This document shows positions 24,326 to 35,116 of a stretch of 64,000 nt of DNA, one piece after another. Each line of letters starts with the position of its first letter. Position 1 is the first letter of the stretch. This DNA is from Nocardia rhizosphaerihabitans. Its GTDB lineage: Bacteria > Actinomycetota > Actinomycetes > Mycobacteriales > Mycobacteriaceae. The stretch is from NCBI RefSeq assembly GCF_014646295.1, contig NZ_BMNE01000003.1, positions 124,001 through 188,000 on the forward strand, given 5' to 3'. The position numbers were made by a program, and so were the translations under genes. The notes beneath the pieces are model-generated. The model did not search any database, was not told the DNA's origin, and saw nothing but the letters and a program-made list of their open reading frames with translations.

Positions 24326-25291
24326 ATGACCGACTCGTCCCTGTCCACCCTGCGCCTGCCGGTCGTCGCGGCGCCGATGTTCCTGGTGTCCGGTCCGGAG
24401 CTGGTCACCGCGGCGTGCACCGCGGGCGTCGTCGGATCGTTCCCGACGCAGAACTGCCGCACGGCGGCCGACCTCGACACCTGGATGGGAACGATCACCG
24501 ATGCGCTCCGCGCGGCAGCGGCCACCGAGGGCCGGGTGGCCCCGTGGGCGGCGAATGTGATCACGCACAGCAGCAATGCCCGCCTTGCGGACGACCTGCG
24601 CCTCATCGCCGAATACCAGCCGCAGATCGTCATCACCGCCCTCGGATCCCCGAAGCCCGTGATGGACATCGTCAAGGGATACGGCGGCGCGGTCATCGCC
24701 GACGTGGTCAACCTGCGCCTCGCGCACAAGGCCGCTGCCGCGGGCGTCGACGGTATGGCCTGCGTGTCGGCGGGCGCGGGTGGCCACACCGGCCACCTGT
24801 CACCCTTCGCGTTCACCTCCGCCGTGCGTGAATTCTTCGACGGGATGATCATCATCGGCGGCGGCATCAGCGACGGTCACGGTGTCGCGGGCGCGATCAC
24901 CGCGGGCGCTGACCTGGTCTACATGGGTACTCGGTTCCTGGCGGCGGCGGAGAGTATGGCCGTCGACGGGTACAAGCAGATGGTCGTCGACCACGGACCC
25001 GACGACCTCGTGATCAGTTCCGCCATCACCGGCACCCCCGCCTCCTGGCTCAAACCCAGCCTCCTCGCCTGCGGCCTGGACCCCGACAACCTGACCCCGC
25101 AGACGGGCGAGAAGAACTACACCGCGGGCACCGAGTCGATGAAGCGATGGAAGGACGTTTGGGCGGCAGGCCAGGGGCTGCAGCCCATCCGCGTCATCGA
25201 ACCGGTGCACGCCATCGTCGATCGGATCGAGACGGAGTACGTCGCAGCGCTGCGACGGTCGAGCCGGATCATCGCTGCCGTCGCGCGATGA
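24326..25291 (+). CDS. Nitronate-monooxygenase-family flavoprotein (2-nitropropane dioxygenase fold)
   Basis: A 321-residue FMN TIM-barrel protein: LRLPVVAAPMFLVSGPELVT at the N-terminus, ACVSAGAGGHTGHLSPFAF (active-site histidine region), IIIGGGISDGHGVAGAI and YMGTRFLAAAESMAVDGYK (phosphate loop). ATG 24326 has AGAGGAA 6 nt upstream; an ATG at 24281 overlapping the ligase stop would add 15 residues. In actinobacterial catabolic clusters some members act on CoA thioesters rather than nitronates, as IpdC does in the steroid pathway, and that would suit a cluster with no acyl-CoA dehydrogenase. The specific reaction is not known. Confidence 0.85.
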   Translation: MTDSSLSTLRLPVVAAPMFLVSGPELVTAACTAGVVGSFPTQNCRTAADLDTWMGTITDALRAAAATEGRVAPWAANVITHSSNARLADDLRLIAEYQPQIVITALGSPKPVMDIVKGYGGAVIADVVNLRLAHKAAAAGVDGMACVSAGAGGHTGHLSPFAFTSAVREFFDGMIIIGGGISDGHGVAGAITAGADLVYMGTRFLAAAESMAVDGYKQMVVDHGPDDLVISSAITGTPASWLKPSLLACGLDPDNLTPQTGEKNYTAGTESMKRWKDVWAAGQGLQPIRVIEPVHAIVDRIETEYVAALRRSSRIIAAVAR

Positions 25292-25564
25292 GGGTCGACG
25301 GCGCGTTGCGCTGAGGCCGAACAAGCAGGCGGCTTCAGCGAGCAAGTCAGGTCGGACGGCGTCGTCGAAGAGCAATGATCAAGGCGCGCGGATCGCGGAA
25401 GGAGTTCACCTTCCCGGATGATCCGTCAGTCCTGATCTTGATCACGCCGGTGCGTCAACGTCGGTCGGGACAGCTCCGCCTCGCGCACACGACAAGCGAA
25501 TTCTTTCCGAATTCGTTGAGCGGCAGCGATTTTCTACCCCGATGCTGTCCTCTCGTAATCAGGT
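25292..25564. other. No gene seen
   Basis: Intergenic sequence after the flavoprotein gene. The open frame at 25375-25575 has no ribosome site or recognisable sequence. Confidence 0.4.
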
Positions 25565-25748
25565 TCCGACGATGAGTCGCTGGCACACCTGGAGAAGGTG
25601 TTCAGTGGAACTGTGCAGGGCCATCGCGTCATTGGCAACCGCGCCCACGATGTGCGGTTGCGCGCGGTAACCTGCCCTCGATCGCATGCGGGCGACGTCG
25701 TGTTGCTCGGCGACGCTGCCGACACCGTCCACTACTCTGCCAGTGGCC
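25565..25748 (+). pseudogene. Internal fragment of an FAD monooxygenase (anthraniloyl/salicylyl-CoA hydroxylase type)
   Basis: About 60 codons reading DESLAHLEKVFSGTVQGHRV, then DVVLLGDAADTVHYSASG. The second block is the conserved FAD motif GDAAHTAHFS of CoA-thioester hydroxylases, with Asp for His. There is no start and both ends are lost. It may be what is left of an aromatic-CoA hydroxylase of the adjacent catabolic cluster. Confidence 0.65.
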
Positions 25749-25786
25749 TTCCATCACCAGGCGCGGTGACAGAAGGCCCTCCGACG

Positions 25787-26538
25787 TCAGGCACAACGGT
25801 TCTCAACGGTGCGCAGCGCCGAACCCAGTGAGTGTGGATCGGTGCGGATCGCGGCAGCGCGATCCGCTGCGAGCTCGACCAGGGTCGTCAACGCCGACGG
25901 CGCGGCGGCAAATAGCGGAATCCAGGGGAAGGCGCCGACGAGCACCTGGCACACACCGAGGATGTGATGGTGGCGGGCGCGCAGATGCGCGTGCTCGTGC
26001 GCCAGCACCGCACGCCACTGTGCCTCGGTCAGGCAGCGGGCCGGACCATCGGTGACCACGACATACCCGCCGCGTCCTGAGACGCTGTATGCCAACGGCA
26101 CCGGGTGATCGAGCCATACCAGGCCGGTGCTGGCTGGATCGACGCGGCTAAGCAATGCGAGGAGTGCGGTGTGCCGCCGACGATGAGCCGACCATTTTCG
26201 CACGTGGACGACGGCGACACGGGCGACGAGTCCCACAGGCAAGATCAATCCGGCTATGGCGGCCGGCAAGATCAGGTCCGCTGTCCAGGTGACGATCGTG
26301 AGCTCGATCTCGGCGAGGCTCTGTGCGACCGCACCCACCAATGAGTTGCCAGGTGGGTCTCCCGGCCACGCCACGCCGCCAATGCCAGCACACCGACCGC
26401 GATCGTCGCCGACACCGCGCCCATCCAGGCCACGATACCCACGACTGGCGCGCCGCCGAAGTCGATGCGCCGGAGGACTGCGGGTGTGCCCAGGGCCAGG
26501 ATCGCGCCAGCGGCCAGCAGGGCGATGAGCAGGATCAC
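25787..26538 (-). pseudogene. BlaR1-type M56 metallopeptidase, frameshifted
   Basis: Starts at GTG 26538 (ILLIALLAAGAILALGTPAV, a membrane helix). After WRGRETHLA near 26345 the homology moves to another frame and continues with LIVTWTADLILP-type helices, then AVLAHEHAHLRARHHHILG (the HExxH zinc motif, here HEHAH) and LVELAADRAAAIR. The protein senses beta-lactam or cell-wall stress and cleaves BlaI in intact systems. The frameshift splits the gene, and it ends early at 25787. GTGA overlap with the blaI-like gene. Confidence 0.75.
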
Positions 26539-26916
26539 GATCCGTCCTCGCCAGCGGACAAGCCCTGCCGCAACGCCTGGACCTCCTGCGCGCTCGCGGT
26601 GCGCGCCAGATGCAACAACGCGCCGGGTGCATCCGGGCTCGCGTCGAAAATCTCACGCAGCAAATCGGTGGTCGCTTCGGCGCGGGAGCGGCTGGGGCGA
26701 TAGCGGTACCGTCGGCCGATCTTCTCCCGCTGAACCCAGCCCTTTTACCAGAGATGCGTCACGACCGTCAGGATGGTGGGTGTAGGCGGGAGTTCGTTGC
26801 TCCCGGCTTACGCGATCGACGAGATCGTGCACCGACAGCGCGTCCGGAACCTCCCACAGCACCGTCATCACCTGGTTCTCCAGCGCACCCAGGCCTTTCA
26901 CCATCGCTCGTCCCAT
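26535..26916 (-). pseudogene. BlaI/MecI-type repressor, frameshifted
   Basis: ATG 26916 gives MVKGLGALENQVMTVLWEVP and ALSVHDLVDRVSREQRTPAY, the BlaI winged helix. An extra C in the run TACACCC near 26790 moves the frame; the original continues as TILTVVTHLW, then a TAA stop, then KGWVQREKIGRRYRYRPSRS and an intact C-terminal dimer helix ending QALRQGLSAGEDGS. One indel and one nonsense codon therefore inactivate it. The pair with the M56 gene makes a decayed BlaI-BlaR unit. Confidence 0.78.
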
Positions 26917-27001
26917 CTCGCCGCTCCGCATAAGATACTGCCTTCGCCGTTTCTGCTGTTCGAATCCGCCGAAGTGCTGGAACGAATCGTGACGTATCTT
27001 C

Positions 27002-27313
27002 TCAGCTGGATCGCGACTCAACCGTCACGGTGGACGATCCGAGTTCGACTCCGCACTCGTTGCAGGAGAAGCGTGGTGAGAACCTGTCACCACACCCGAC
27101 GTGTGTGAACGTGATCGCGTCCCTTCGGGGGCGCGAAACCATCGCTGGCCCCACGAGATCATCGACACCACTCGAACGACGCCGGTTCGAGGCTGCGGGG
27201 ACGCTACGCGCCCATCCGCCGCTCGGGCCCATTTCGGCGAAGACGTCATGGGTGTCGGCGGGAGACCCGCAGGAGGCACACTCGAGGCGAGTCGCCCCGG
27301 GTTTGATGCGCAC
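27002..27313 (-). pseudogene. Possible HxlR-type regulator remnant (Cys-pair segments)
   Basis: About 100 codons with two cysteine motifs: LECASCGSPADTHDVFAEMG and VGCGDRFSPRFSCNECGVEL. These resemble the linker and C-terminal Cys pairs of the tandem HxlR proteins at 11108 and 20449, but no winged helix remains. The IS3 element lies directly upstream and may have removed the rest. Confidence 0.4.
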
Positions 27314-27317
27314 CCGG

Positions 27318-28311
27318 TTATCTGACTCCGGCGGGGTGCTGGGTCAGGCTGGCATAGTAGTCGACTTCGAACTCGACCGGTGGTTTGCGGCCGAGGCGAT
27401 GCATCAGCCGGGACCGGTTGAACCAGTCGACCCAATCCGCGGTGAGGAGTTCGACGTCGGCCAGTCGGTGTAACGGGCCGCGCCGGAACGGTGAGTCATC
27501 ACGGACCGCTTCGGTCTTGTAGAGACCAATTGTGGTCTCCGCCAAGGCATTATCGTATGCGTCGCCGACCGATCCGATCGATGGGACCATTCCCGACAGC
27601 AGCAATGTTTCCCCCAGCCGCCAAGATGTGTATTGCGACCCGGCGTCGGAATGGTGGATGGTGTTGCCGGTCAGCGGGTGTCCTTCACGGTCGCGGATCG
27701 CGGCCGCCTGGCGGATCGCGGCCTCGACGAACACGGTGGTTTTGCTGGTCGAGCATTCCCAGCCCAGGATCCGGCCGGCGTAGGCGTCGACCACGAACGC
27801 TGTGTAGACGAACACACCTGTGACCAGGCGAACGTAGGTGAAGTCCGCGACCAGCAGCATGTTCGGTGCTGGAACCCGGAACCGCCGGTCGACCAGGTCC
27901 GGTGCCCGCGACGCGGCCAGGTCCGGCTCGGTCGTGCGGACCTTTTTGCGGCGAGTGACACCACGCCAGCCTTGTTCGCGCATCAGCCGTTCGACGGTGC
28001 AGCGGGCCACCGTGATGCCCTGGCGTTGCAGGTGGGCCCACATCTTTTCGGCACCGTAGAGCGACTCCGGTGCCCGTCGGCCGTCGGAGTCCGGCTCGTA
28101 GAACCCGGACAGGATCTCGGTGACCGTGGTGTCCCACAGCGCCCGTTTCGACGGTGCTCGCCGCGCCCAGGCATGGAAGGTTCTCGGGGCGATCTTGACG
28201 CCGTGCGCGGTCAGTGCACGGCAGATCGAAGCGACCCCGAACCGAGCGCGATGCTCGGCGATGAACGCACAGATTATCGGTGTCGCAGGTCGCTTTCCCG
28301 CGCGAAGAAAG
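27318..28311 (-). CDS. IS3 transposase OrfB (DDE integrase domain)
   Basis: Retroviral-integrase-like transposase made by -1 frameshifting from orfA. Visible: AEHRARFGVASICRALTAHG and AWARRAPSKRALWDT (HTH_21 region), LYGAEKMWAHLQRQGITVAR, first Asp in LLVADFTYVRLVTGVFVYTA, second in HHSDAGSQYTSW, Glu in ALAETTIGLYKTE. DDE set complete. The frame extends upstream to 28505 in an unused register. Confidence 0.88.
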
Positions 28312-28585
28312 TTGTTGCTGCCTTGAGGATTTCGATCGTCTGTTCCAGCTCGGCGATCTTGCGTTTCTGCTCCCGGATCACCTTCGCCGACTCCGTCGAG
28401 ACACCCTCGATAGCTCCGGTGTCGATCGCGGCTTGGCGGATCCATTTCCGCAGGGTTTCGGCGGTCATTCCGAGCCGGGACGCGACCGCGGTGATCGCGG
28501 CCCACTCGCTGTCGTAGTCGTCGCGGTGCTCGACGACCAGCCGGACAGCCTTGGCCTTGGTCGCTTCATCGTACTTGGCAGGCAT
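28274..28585 (-). CDS. IS3 transposase OrfA
   Basis: 103 residues: MPAKYDEATKAKAVRLVVEH, a helix-turn-helix TAVASRLGMTAETLRKWIRQ, and a leucine-zipper-like stretch VIREQKRKIAELEQTIEILK. Ends FARESDLRHR. orfB lies in the -1 frame and overlaps its end, so a programmed frameshift near 28300-28315 is expected. ATG 28585. Confidence 0.86.
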   Translation of the reverse strand: MPAKYDEATKAKAVRLVVEHRDDYDSEWAAITAVASRLGMTAETLRKWIRQAAIDTGAIEGVSTESAKVIREQKRKIAELEQTIEILKAATTFFARESDLRHR

Positions 28586-28765
28586 GATCTGCCCATCCTT
28601 CCCAAGAAAGAAGGCGGGCACCAAACCCGGGGCGACTCCGGACTCACCGGTGCGATTCACACGTCCTGCCTCTCGATGGGGTACAAGGCGATCAAAACCT
28701 TTGTTGTGGACGAAATTCGGCCACAAGCTGAGGCGGCCCGAAAGTCCTTGCCCCGAAAGGCCGAA

Positions 28766-28796
28766 TGCCCTGCGGCGCGTGCGCGGCCGCAGGGCA
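28766..28796 (-). terminator. Hairpin terminator of the VOC gene
   Basis: Perfect 11-bp stem TGCCCTGCGGC / GCCGCAGGGCA with a 9-nt loop, 13 nt beyond the VOC stop codon. Confidence 0.75.
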
Positions 28797-28808
28797 TAGT
28801 CGACGGGG

Positions 28809-29384
28809 TCAGCGGGTGCGCGGATCCTTCAGCGACGCCATCGCTTCCATGAGCGAGGAATGAACGGCGGTCAATTCCGGTGTCGCGAACGATTCCCAGG
28901 ACTGCTCGCCCGCGTCGGAATCGGCCTGCCCCCAGTCGCCTTCGCCGGTTCCGTCCGCCGATCCTTCATCCCACGACGCGTTATCCGGATTGTGCTTGTA
29001 CACCCACCACAGGTGGCCGAACGGGTCGGCGAAGCGCGACAGTACGTCGCCCCAGAAGTCCGTCGGCTCGGTGACGATCCGCGCACCACGCGCGGCGGCT
29101 CGTTTGAGCGTGGCGGCTGGATCGTCGACGTAGACGCGAACGAAGGCCGGCGTATACGGCCAGCCCGGTTTGCGGTCGGCGATCATCAGCGTCGAATCGC
29201 CTATCCGCAGTTCGGAATGCAGAATCAGGCCGTCGGTATCTGTGGTCCGCGCTTCGGGGACCTCGATCGCCCCGAACACATCGACCAGGAAGTCGAGCAG
29301 ACCTGCCGCGTCGTCGGTCAAGATGAAGGGGTCGACCGTTGCGGATCCGGCCGGCGCCGGAGGAACTACGGGAGTGGTGGACAT
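28809..29384 (-). CDS. VOC-superfamily protein (glyoxalase/bleomycin-resistance fold)
   Basis: A 191-residue protein with one VOC module: TVDPFILTDDAAGLLDFLVD, LHSELRIGDSTLMIADRKPG, FVRVYVDDPAATLKRAAARG and RFADPFGHLWWVYKHNPD. The C-terminal 50 residues are acidic (NASWDEGSADGTGEGDWGQA) and not part of the fold. The metal ligands of true glyoxalase I are not obvious. Divergent from a WYL-domain regulator with 82 nt between, a very common pair in actinobacteria; the regulator probably controls it. Confidence 0.8.
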   Translation of the reverse strand: MSTTPVVPPAPAGSATVDPFILTDDAAGLLDFLVDVFGAIEVPEARTTDTDGLILHSELRIGDSTLMIADRKPGWPYTPAFVRVYVDDPAATLKRAAARGARIVTEPTDFWGDVLSRFADPFGHLWWVYKHNPDNASWDEGSADGTGEGDWGQADSDAGEQSWESFATPELTAVHSSLMEAMASLKDPRTR

Positions 29385-29466
29385 ACTGTCTCCTTTCGGT
29401 TGGTACCTCCAGGTTCATCGCAGTTGCGGACAGGATATGGCCACAAGTGCGCCTAACCTCGGGGGT

Positions 29467-30441
29467 GTGTCCACCAGCACTCGCACCCTCGCGCTCCTCG
29501 GTCTGCTGCAAAGCCGTCGCCACTGGTCCGGTGCCGATCTCGCGCGCCGGCTCGATGTCAGCGAGCGGACCGTCCGGCGCGATGTACTCGGTCTCCAGGA
29601 AATCGGCTATCCGATCGTCACGACGCGCGGAACCGGCGGCGGCTACCAGCTCAGCGCGGGTGCCTGCCTGCCGCCACTGGTGCTGGGGGAGGAGGAAGCC
29701 GCCGCGACGGTGCTGGGGCTGAAGGAGATCGCCACCGGCGTCCATCCCGCCTCCGCGGAAGCCGCGATGAGCGCCATGGCCAAAATCGTCCAGGTCCTGC
29801 CCACTCGTATCCGCCGCCGGATCGACAGTCTGCGGACCGTCGCGACCCCCGCCGGTGAGGGATACCACCGAGCCGGGATCGACGATGTCACTGCGTTGAC
29901 CACCCTCGCGCTGGCCTGCCGGGACGCCGATACCGTCTCGTTCTCCTACCGCGGCAACGACGCGGCCACTTCGCAGCGCACCACCCAACCGCATCAGATC
30001 GTCAATGTCGAAAGCCGCCTCTACCTGGTGGCCTGGGATCTCGATCGCACCGACTGGCGCACGTACCGAATCGACCGGATCACGCAACCACGCCGCACCG
30101 GCGCGCAATTCGCACCGCGCCGCTTGCCCGGCGGCGATCCGGTGGAGTACGTCCGCGACCGGATCGGGTCGATGCCGTCGAGGTACCGGGTCCACGCCAC
30201 CATCCAAGCCTCCGCTGAACGCGTCAGAGCCGAAGTCGTCCACTATGGCACCGTCGCCGCCATCGACCCCGGATCGTGCGAGGTCCATATCGCCGCCGAG
30301 TCCCTGGACTGGGCAACCTTCTGCCTCGTCTCGATCGGCGCGCCGTTCATCGTGCACGGACCACCCGAAGCCATCGACTTCGTGAAGGACTGGGGATCCA
30401 GGCTCCTCCTCGCCACACCCGCATCCACGCCCAGTCGCTGA
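29467..30441 (+). CDS. WYL-domain transcriptional regulator (YafY/DeoR-type HTH)
   Basis: A 324-residue regulator. N-terminal HTH: TLALLGLLQSRRHWSGADLA, RRLDVSERTVRRDVLGLQEI and YPIVTTRGTGGGYQLSAG. WYL domain: VSFSYRGNDAATSQRTTQPH and LVAWDLDRTDWRTYRIDRI. WYL domains bind nucleotides or small effectors. GTG 29467 is preferred (VSTSTRTLALLG is the common family start); ATG 29437 would add 10 residues. Divergent from the VOC gene. Confidence 0.88.
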   Translation: MSTSTRTLALLGLLQSRRHWSGADLARRLDVSERTVRRDVLGLQEIGYPIVTTRGTGGGYQLSAGACLPPLVLGEEEAAATVLGLKEIATGVHPASAEAAMSAMAKIVQVLPTRIRRRIDSLRTVATPAGEGYHRAGIDDVTALTTLALACRDADTVSFSYRGNDAATSQRTTQPHQIVNVESRLYLVAWDLDRTDWRTYRIDRITQPRRTGAQFAPRRLPGGDPVEYVRDRIGSMPSRYRVHATIQASAERVRAEVVHYGTVAAIDPGSCEVHIAAESLDWATFCLVSIGAPFIVHGPPEAIDFVKDWGSRLLLATPASTPSR

Positions 30442-30590
30442 ACAAACGTCATGCTTCTGGGTCGTAGGCGGCGTCCAGCAGTGACCGCCCATGCACAAGC
30501 TGGGTTACAGCCATTGTTCGAATGTGACCGGTTGACCTACTGCGATCATTGCTCACCTCCAGGTGAGAGCCACGGAGGATACCGCGGCCG

Positions 30591-31364
30591 TCAGCGCACG
30601 AAGATCACGTCGACGAGTACGAAGGCCGCCACCGTGAAGATCAAGTAGGCGAACCATCGCTGCAGCCGCGCGACGTCAACTCGTTGTCCGTAGCGGCCCG
30701 CGACGAGCGATCCGCCGATGGCCGTCGCGGCGAAGGCCGCCGCGACTCGCCAGTCGAGGCTGAGATCGCCCAGATAGGCGAGGAGTCCCGAGGCCGAGTT
30801 GGCGGTGACGATCACCAGGGATGTACCGATGGCCACCGGCATCTCGATGCCGAGCAGCAGAACGAGGCCGGGGACGATGAGGAAACCGCCACCGACCCCG
30901 AACAGCCCGGTCAGGAAACCGACGCCGAGGCCGACCGGAACGGCACGCGAGGTGCATCGACGCCAGTTGACGGTCGATTCGTCCACCCGGCACGCGGTAC
31001 CGATGCTGTCCTCACTCGCGAGCATCCGGGCTCCGGCGGCGATCATGACGAGTGCGAAGCCGGCGAGAGTCAGCGCCGGCGGAAGGACGCGGTTCGCGGC
31101 GCTCCCGGCGAACGCGGCGGGCAGTCCGGTCACGGCGAACACGCCCGCGACCCGCCACTGGACCCGGCCGGAGCGCATTTTGGGGACAGCGCCCACCACC
31201 GCGGAGAGGCCGACCACCAGAAGTGACATCGGAACCGCCTGCCCGAGCGGGATCCCGAGTCCATAGACGAGCCCGGGCACGGCGAGGATCGACCCACCGC
31301 CGCCGAGCAGGCCGAGCAGGATTCCGATGACAGCACCCAGGAGCACGGTGACGAGGATCGTCAT
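30591..31364 (-). CDS. TauE/SafE-family membrane exporter (sulfite/sulfur anion)
   Basis: A 257-residue membrane protein with two TauE repeats: GAVIGILLGLLGGGGSILAV at the N-terminus and GLGVGFLTGLFGVGGGFLIV in the second half, each with the Gly-rich re-entrant motif, and about eight hydrophobic segments. TauE proteins move sulfite, sulfoacetate or thiosulfate across the membrane and are standard members of CstR regulons. Last gene of the minus-strand unit cstR-DUF2892-DUF302-tauE, 56 nt after DUF302. Confidence 0.88.
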   Translation of the reverse strand: MTILVTVLLGAVIGILLGLLGGGGSILAVPGLVYGLGIPLGQAVPMSLLVVGLSAVVGAVPKMRSGRVQWRVAGVFAVTGLPAAFAGSAANRVLPPALTLAGFALVMIAAGARMLASEDSIGTACRVDESTVNWRRCTSRAVPVGLGVGFLTGLFGVGGGFLIVPGLVLLLGIEMPVAIGTSLVIVTANSASGLLAYLGDLSLDWRVAAAFAATAIGGSLVAGRYGQRVDVARLQRWFAYLIFTVAAFVLVDVIFVR

Positions 31365-31420
31365 CGGTGTCTCCTTCCTGGCTCGGGCAGTGCGGCGTCA
31401 TCGTTCGGGCTCGGAACTGG

Positions 31421-31825
31421 TCAGTCTTCGGCGGTCAGCGCATCGATCGCGGCTTGCAGGCGGCTGCCCGCGTCGTCGGCGATCGGCGCGAGCGCGGGTT
31501 CGTCGGTGACCTGCACGAGCAGTTGCGGATTCATCGCCTCGATGCGAACCGTGCCCGGCACGGCCGGGTCCTCGCGCACGACGACATTGCAGGGCAGCAG
31601 CAATCCGATCTGCCGGTTCACCTCCACCGCGCGGTGCGCGAGCGGCGGATTGCAGGCGCCGAGGATCAGATACCGCTCCATGTCGGCGCCGAGTTTGGCC
31701 TTCATGGTGGCCTGCATGTCGATCTCGGTCAGCACTCCGAAACCTTGTTCCTGCAACGCGGCTCGGGTCCGAGTGACGGCGTCGTCGAACGAGGTCGTCA
31801 ATGTGGTGGACAGTGCGAGGTTCAT
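31421..31825 (-). CDS. DUF302 family protein
   Basis: A 134-residue DUF302 protein: TTLTTSFDDAVTRTRAALQE, GFGVLTEIDMQATMKAKLGA, ERYLILGACNPPLAHRAVEV and GLLLPCNVVVRED. The cysteines in GACNPP and LPCN are family features. Biochemical role unknown; it recurs with rhodaneses and sulfide-oxidising genes, as here. Confidence 0.85.
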   Translation of the reverse strand: MNLALSTTLTTSFDDAVTRTRAALQEQGFGVLTEIDMQATMKAKLGADMERYLILGACNPPLAHRAVEVNRQIGLLLPCNVVVREDPAVPGTVRIEAMNPQLLVQVTDEPALAPIADDAGSRLQAAIDALTAED

Positions 31826-31864
31826 CCGTGCTCCCCGTTCTCGTTGGTCCAGGTCTTCGTGGGG

Positions 31865-32110
31865 TCAGTGGCTGGTCGATCGGGCGCGGCAGTCGGTGCG
31901 CGCGAGTCCGGCTCTTTCCATGAGCAGGCTCGCTGGGCACCAGCCCGCGGCGGCATAGAAGACGAGATTGACGCCGACGAAGGCGGTGAGTAGCAGCCAC
32001 CAGGGCGTGAAGACGAGGGCCGAAGCGACACTCGCCAGCACGACGACTCCGGCCATGAGCGGCACCACTCGTTCGACAGTCCAGCCCTGATCGTGGGGGA
32101 GATCTCCCAT
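31865..32110 (-). CDS. DUF2892 (YgaP-type) membrane protein
   Basis: 81 residues with two membrane helices (VVPLMAGVVVLASVASALVF and WWLLLTAFVGVNLVFYAAAG) and the end motif GWCPASLLMERAGL, the membrane part of YgaP-type rhodaneses. ATG 32110 has AAGGTGG about 8 nt upstream; a GTG at 32122 would cover that site. It probably anchors or exports a sulfur intermediate. Second gene of the CstR-like operon. Confidence 0.82.
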   Translation of the reverse strand: MGDLPHDQGWTVERVVPLMAGVVVLASVASALVFTPWWLLLTAFVGVNLVFYAAAGWCPASLLMERAGLARTDCRARSTSH

Positions 32111-32129
32111 GGATCCGGCCACCTTGTCG

Positions 32130-34672
<2,543 letters not shown>

Positions 34673-34684
34673 CGCAACGCTCCT

Positions 34685-34702
34685 TATACGGGAGGGGGTA
34701 TA
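34685..34702. promoter_or_regulatory. CsoR/CstR operator 2 (mmpL promoter)
   Basis: TATACGGGAGGGGGTATA, same outer ATAC/GTAT frame as operator 1 with a changed centre. It lies directly before the mmpL ribosome site. Confidence 0.7.
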
Positions 34703-34819
34703 TTCTCGGGCGGGATTCGCCCCGGGGGGAGTTGGGAATCGGCTGGGCGGGTGGTGCGTCAGGCGGTGCCGCCGGTTGTCACTCCATCCGGCGGTGCCTC
34801 GCGCGCCCGGCTCGGGCGC

Positions 34820-34990
34820 TCACCGGCCCAGGATGCGGCCGAAGATCCCGCGGTTGCCGGTGCGGTCGGGTTGTGTCTCGCAGGTGCACCGCCGCGATGC
34901 GGGCACCGCATCCATCACGCTGGCGATGTGCGATCCGCAGCCGCCCCACGTGGTCTTCTTGCAGGTCGAACAGGTGACGGGGTAGCACAT
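34820..34990 (-). CDS. Small cysteine-rich protein
   Basis: 56 residues: MCYPVTCSTCKKTTWGGCGS, HIASVMDAVPASRRCTCETQ, then a basic tail. Two CxxC-like clusters suggest a zinc- or persulfide-binding ribbon. Homologous small proteins (MCYPVTCxxCGKTTWxGCG) are widespread in actinobacteria but have no assigned function. ATG 34990 with AAGGAGGAG upstream. Divergent from the persulfide dioxygenase gene, sharing operators 3 and 4. Confidence 0.8.
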   Translation of the reverse strand: MCYPVTCSTCKKTTWGGCGSHIASVMDAVPASRRCTCETQPDRTGNRGIFGRILGR

Positions 34991-35025
34991 GGCTCCTCCT
35001 TGGGGAGTAGGGGTTCGGATCGAAT

Positions 35026-35061
35026 ATACCCCTGGGGGTACTTGCATACCCTAGGGGGTAT
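35026..35061. promoter_or_regulatory. CsoR/CstR operators 3 and 4, tandem
   Basis: Operator 3, ATACCCCTGGGGGTA (35026-35040), and operator 4, ATACCCTAGGGGGTAT (35046-35061), separated by 5 nt, lie between the divergent small-Cys gene and the persulfide dioxygenase gene, 56 nt before the latter's start. Confidence 0.82.
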
Positions 35062-35116
35062 GTGGAAGGCTGTCCACAGCGGCAGTGCGAACGTGTCGTC
35101 GAATGGAGGAAACGTG

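Larger units (their letters stand above)
27318..28646 (-). mobile_element. IS3-family insertion sequence
   Basis: Two overlapping frames (orfA 28274-28585, orfB below) make a complete IS3-type transposase. Near the left end the sequence TGACTCCGG starts at 27323; a near-inverted copy ends at about 28646 (CCGGACTCA, 8 of 9), so the element is about 1.32 kb. The ends are approximate and no clear target duplication was found. With the left end at 27323 the orfB stop codon would lie just outside it. Confidence 0.75.

Noticed and set aside
25375..25575. 66-codon ORF after the flavoprotein gene
   Set aside because: No ribosome site, no recognisable motif and unusual composition for a real gene here.
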